Source: Leptolyngbyaceae cyanobacterium M65_K2018_010
GTDB taxonomy: Bacteria > Cyanobacteriota > Cyanobacteriia > Phormidesmidales > Phormidesmidaceae
Length of the DNA stretch: 6,372 bases
Assembly (NCBI GenBank): GCA_015295885.1
Contig: DVEE01000576.1
Coordinates: forward strand, 1 to 6,372
Direction of reading: 5' to 3'
Each line of letters starts with the position of its first letter. Positions within the stretch are counted from its first letter, which is position 1. Of this stretch, positions 5,400 to 6,372 are shown in pieces. Below the pieces are notes generated by a model that was not told where the DNA came from, ran no database searches, and saw only the letters and a list, made by a program, of their open reading frames with translations. Made by a program: the position numbers and the translations under genes.

Positions 5400-6371
5400 T
5401 TACCCCAATACTAGAGCGTCTAGGGCGTAGTCATGCCAGCTCTGGTGATAGCGTTCCGAAATATGGGGGGTTAACACCAGTTGGGGCGGGGTGCCCGCTT
5501 TGACGTCTACCCGCAGAAAGGAATAGGGCCGGCGGCGATCGCTCTTTTCCCCGGTACGCCCCACAAACAGCTGGGACTTGGCCACCAGGCGGAACTCTGC
5601 CGCGGCCTCGCCCCCCCCACCTGGAAAGGTTTCGTACAGCATCGACCCCTCTACTCGTTGTCGCCGCAGGCTGAGGCCGCTACCGCCGCACACCACCCAG
5701 TGGAGGTGGCTATCGGCATGGCCAGTGTCTAGGGTGGTGAGGTACTCAAAGCAGTGGGCATGGCCGTTCAGCACCAAGGTGACGGGAGGCGTTCCAGCGG
5801 CGATCGCGGGCACGGCGGCGGCCACCTGGTCAAAGACCCAGCGCAGGTGTTGGCGTACGGCCTGGGTCTGGCCCTGGTTCCACTTGGTGGCCTCGGTCAC
5901 GTAGGGAGGATGGTGAAAGTATAGGATTCGTCCTCGAACCGCCGGATTATGCCAGGAGGCAATTAACTGCTCCTTAAGCCAGAGCAGTTGTTCCGTATCA
6001 ATCAAGGCGGTGGGGTTGGCGTTGAGTTGCTTTTCAATATCCAGCAACATTTCATCGAGTTGTTCGACCTTGGCCTGCCAGTCGTCTAGCCTTTCTTGGC
6101 TATGGGCATCGGGGCGATGGGCTTGCCGGGCCGCTTCCATCACCTGTTGGCGTTGATGCTGCAGGGCCTGGCGCTGGGTGGTCAGCCATTGCCGGTGCAC
6201 CGCCCCTCCCTGGTGGGCCAAAGGAGATGGGTCGTTAAAGGTGCTGGAATCTAGGGCGAAGAAATCTATGCCGCCGTAGCGAAAGGTGTAGTAGCGGTTG
6301 GGGAGGCGGGTAAATTCCCCCGGGCGGTACCGCAGTCCTTGGGTTAGGCCATCCCAGGGGCCGTAGTGGCG
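5400..6371 (-). CDS. metallophosphoesterase, N terminus cut by the right edge
   Basis: The frame stays open from base 6371 to the TAA at 5402-5400, giving the last 323 residues of a calcineurin-like phosphoesterase. A TTG start at 6221 would be artificial: the residues before it (YYTFRYGGIDFFALDSSTFN, 6291-6235) are typical of the family. Metal-binding motifs visible are FHHPP (fragment residues 152-156) and NGHAH (202-206); the N-terminal DxH and GDxx motifs would lie outside the window. WVVCGGSGLSLRR (225-237) follows. Between the ALDSSTFN strand and WLKEQL (131-136) lies a helical, Gln/Glu/Lys-rich insert of about 70 residues with coiled-coil character. The C-terminal FLRVDVKAGTPPQLVLTPHI looks like a closing beta segment. 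It should hydrolyse phosphoesters using two metal ions; the substrate is unknown. It is probably the first of two operon genes with the DUF924 gene. Confidence 0.9.
   Translation of the reverse strand, partial: RHYGPWDGLTQGLRYRPGEFTRLPNRYYTFRYGGIDFFALDSSTFNDPSPLAHQGGAVHRQWLTTQRQALQHQRQQVMEAARQAHRPDAHSQERLDDWQAKVEQLDEMLLDIEKQLNANPTALIDTEQLLWLKEQLIASWHNPAVRGRILYFHHPPYVTEATKWNQGQTQAVRQHLRWVFDQVAAAVPAIAAGTPPVTLVLNGHAHCFEYLTTLDTGHADSHLHWVVCGGSGLSLRRQRVEGSMLYETFPGGGGEAAAEFRLVAKSQLFVGRTGEKSDRRRPYSFLRVDVKAGTPPQLVLTPHISERYHQSWHDYALDALVLG
5535..5542. repeat. HIP1 octamer
   Basis: GCGATCGC inside the metallophosphoesterase gene, near the codons for KSDRR. Confidence 0.7.
5800..5807. repeat. HIP1 octamer
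   Basis: GCGATCGC inside the metallophosphoesterase gene, at the codons for AIAAG. All three copies lie in genes; none is seen in the first half of the window. Confidence 0.7.
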
Positions 6372-6372
6372 G

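Noticed and set aside
5371..5430. AGGAGGGGGG on the + strand as a ribosome binding site for a small + strand gene.
   Set aside because: The only starts that follow give a very short frame that stops quickly; the bases are the upstream pyrimidine tract of DUF924 read from the other strand.

Overview
The window looks like ordinary chromosome from a cyanobacterium of moderately high GC. I infer this from a SigG-type ECF sigma factor followed by a SapG-like anti-sigma factor, three copies of the HIP1 octamer GCGATCGC, and several proteins that resemble conserved cyanobacterial families. The genus cannot be fixed from the sequence; a filamentous Leptolyngbya-like lineage is only a guess. I see no phage, plasmid, transposon or CRISPR signature.

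Layout. The left edge holds the C-terminal tail of an unrecognised + strand protein (to 373). It converges on a - strand alpha/beta hydrolase (389-1303). A GNAT acetyltransferase (1428-1895, +) is divergent from the hydrolase and converges on a tRNA-Ser(UGA) gene (2029-2112, -) that has its own extended -10 promoter. A 304-base gap leads to the sigma factor gene (2417-3064, +). A further 273-base gap, rich in dyads and repeats, precedes the anti-sigma gene (3338-3940, +). Two tandem hairpins follow it. Next is a membrane zinc metallopeptidase of the YugP/DUF2227 type (4093-4753, +), which is split by a frame change near 4273-4280 and appears to lack about 20 bases. It converges on a - strand pair, a metallophosphoesterase cut by the right edge (5400-6371) followed 29 bases later by a DUF924 protein (4786-5370), probably one operon.

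How the genes work together. The only clear functional module is sigma factor plus membrane-anchored anti-sigma factor, a cell-envelope stress switch in cyanobacteria. The long spacer, with a -10-like box inside a dyad, a 24-base-period direct repeat and a perfect hairpin, suggests that the anti-sigma gene may have its own regulation. The remaining genes look like independent housekeeping or accessory enzymes with unknown substrates.

The items most worth checking are the lesion in the metallopeptidase and the sigma/anti-sigma spacer. I did not find a convincing new multi-gene system.
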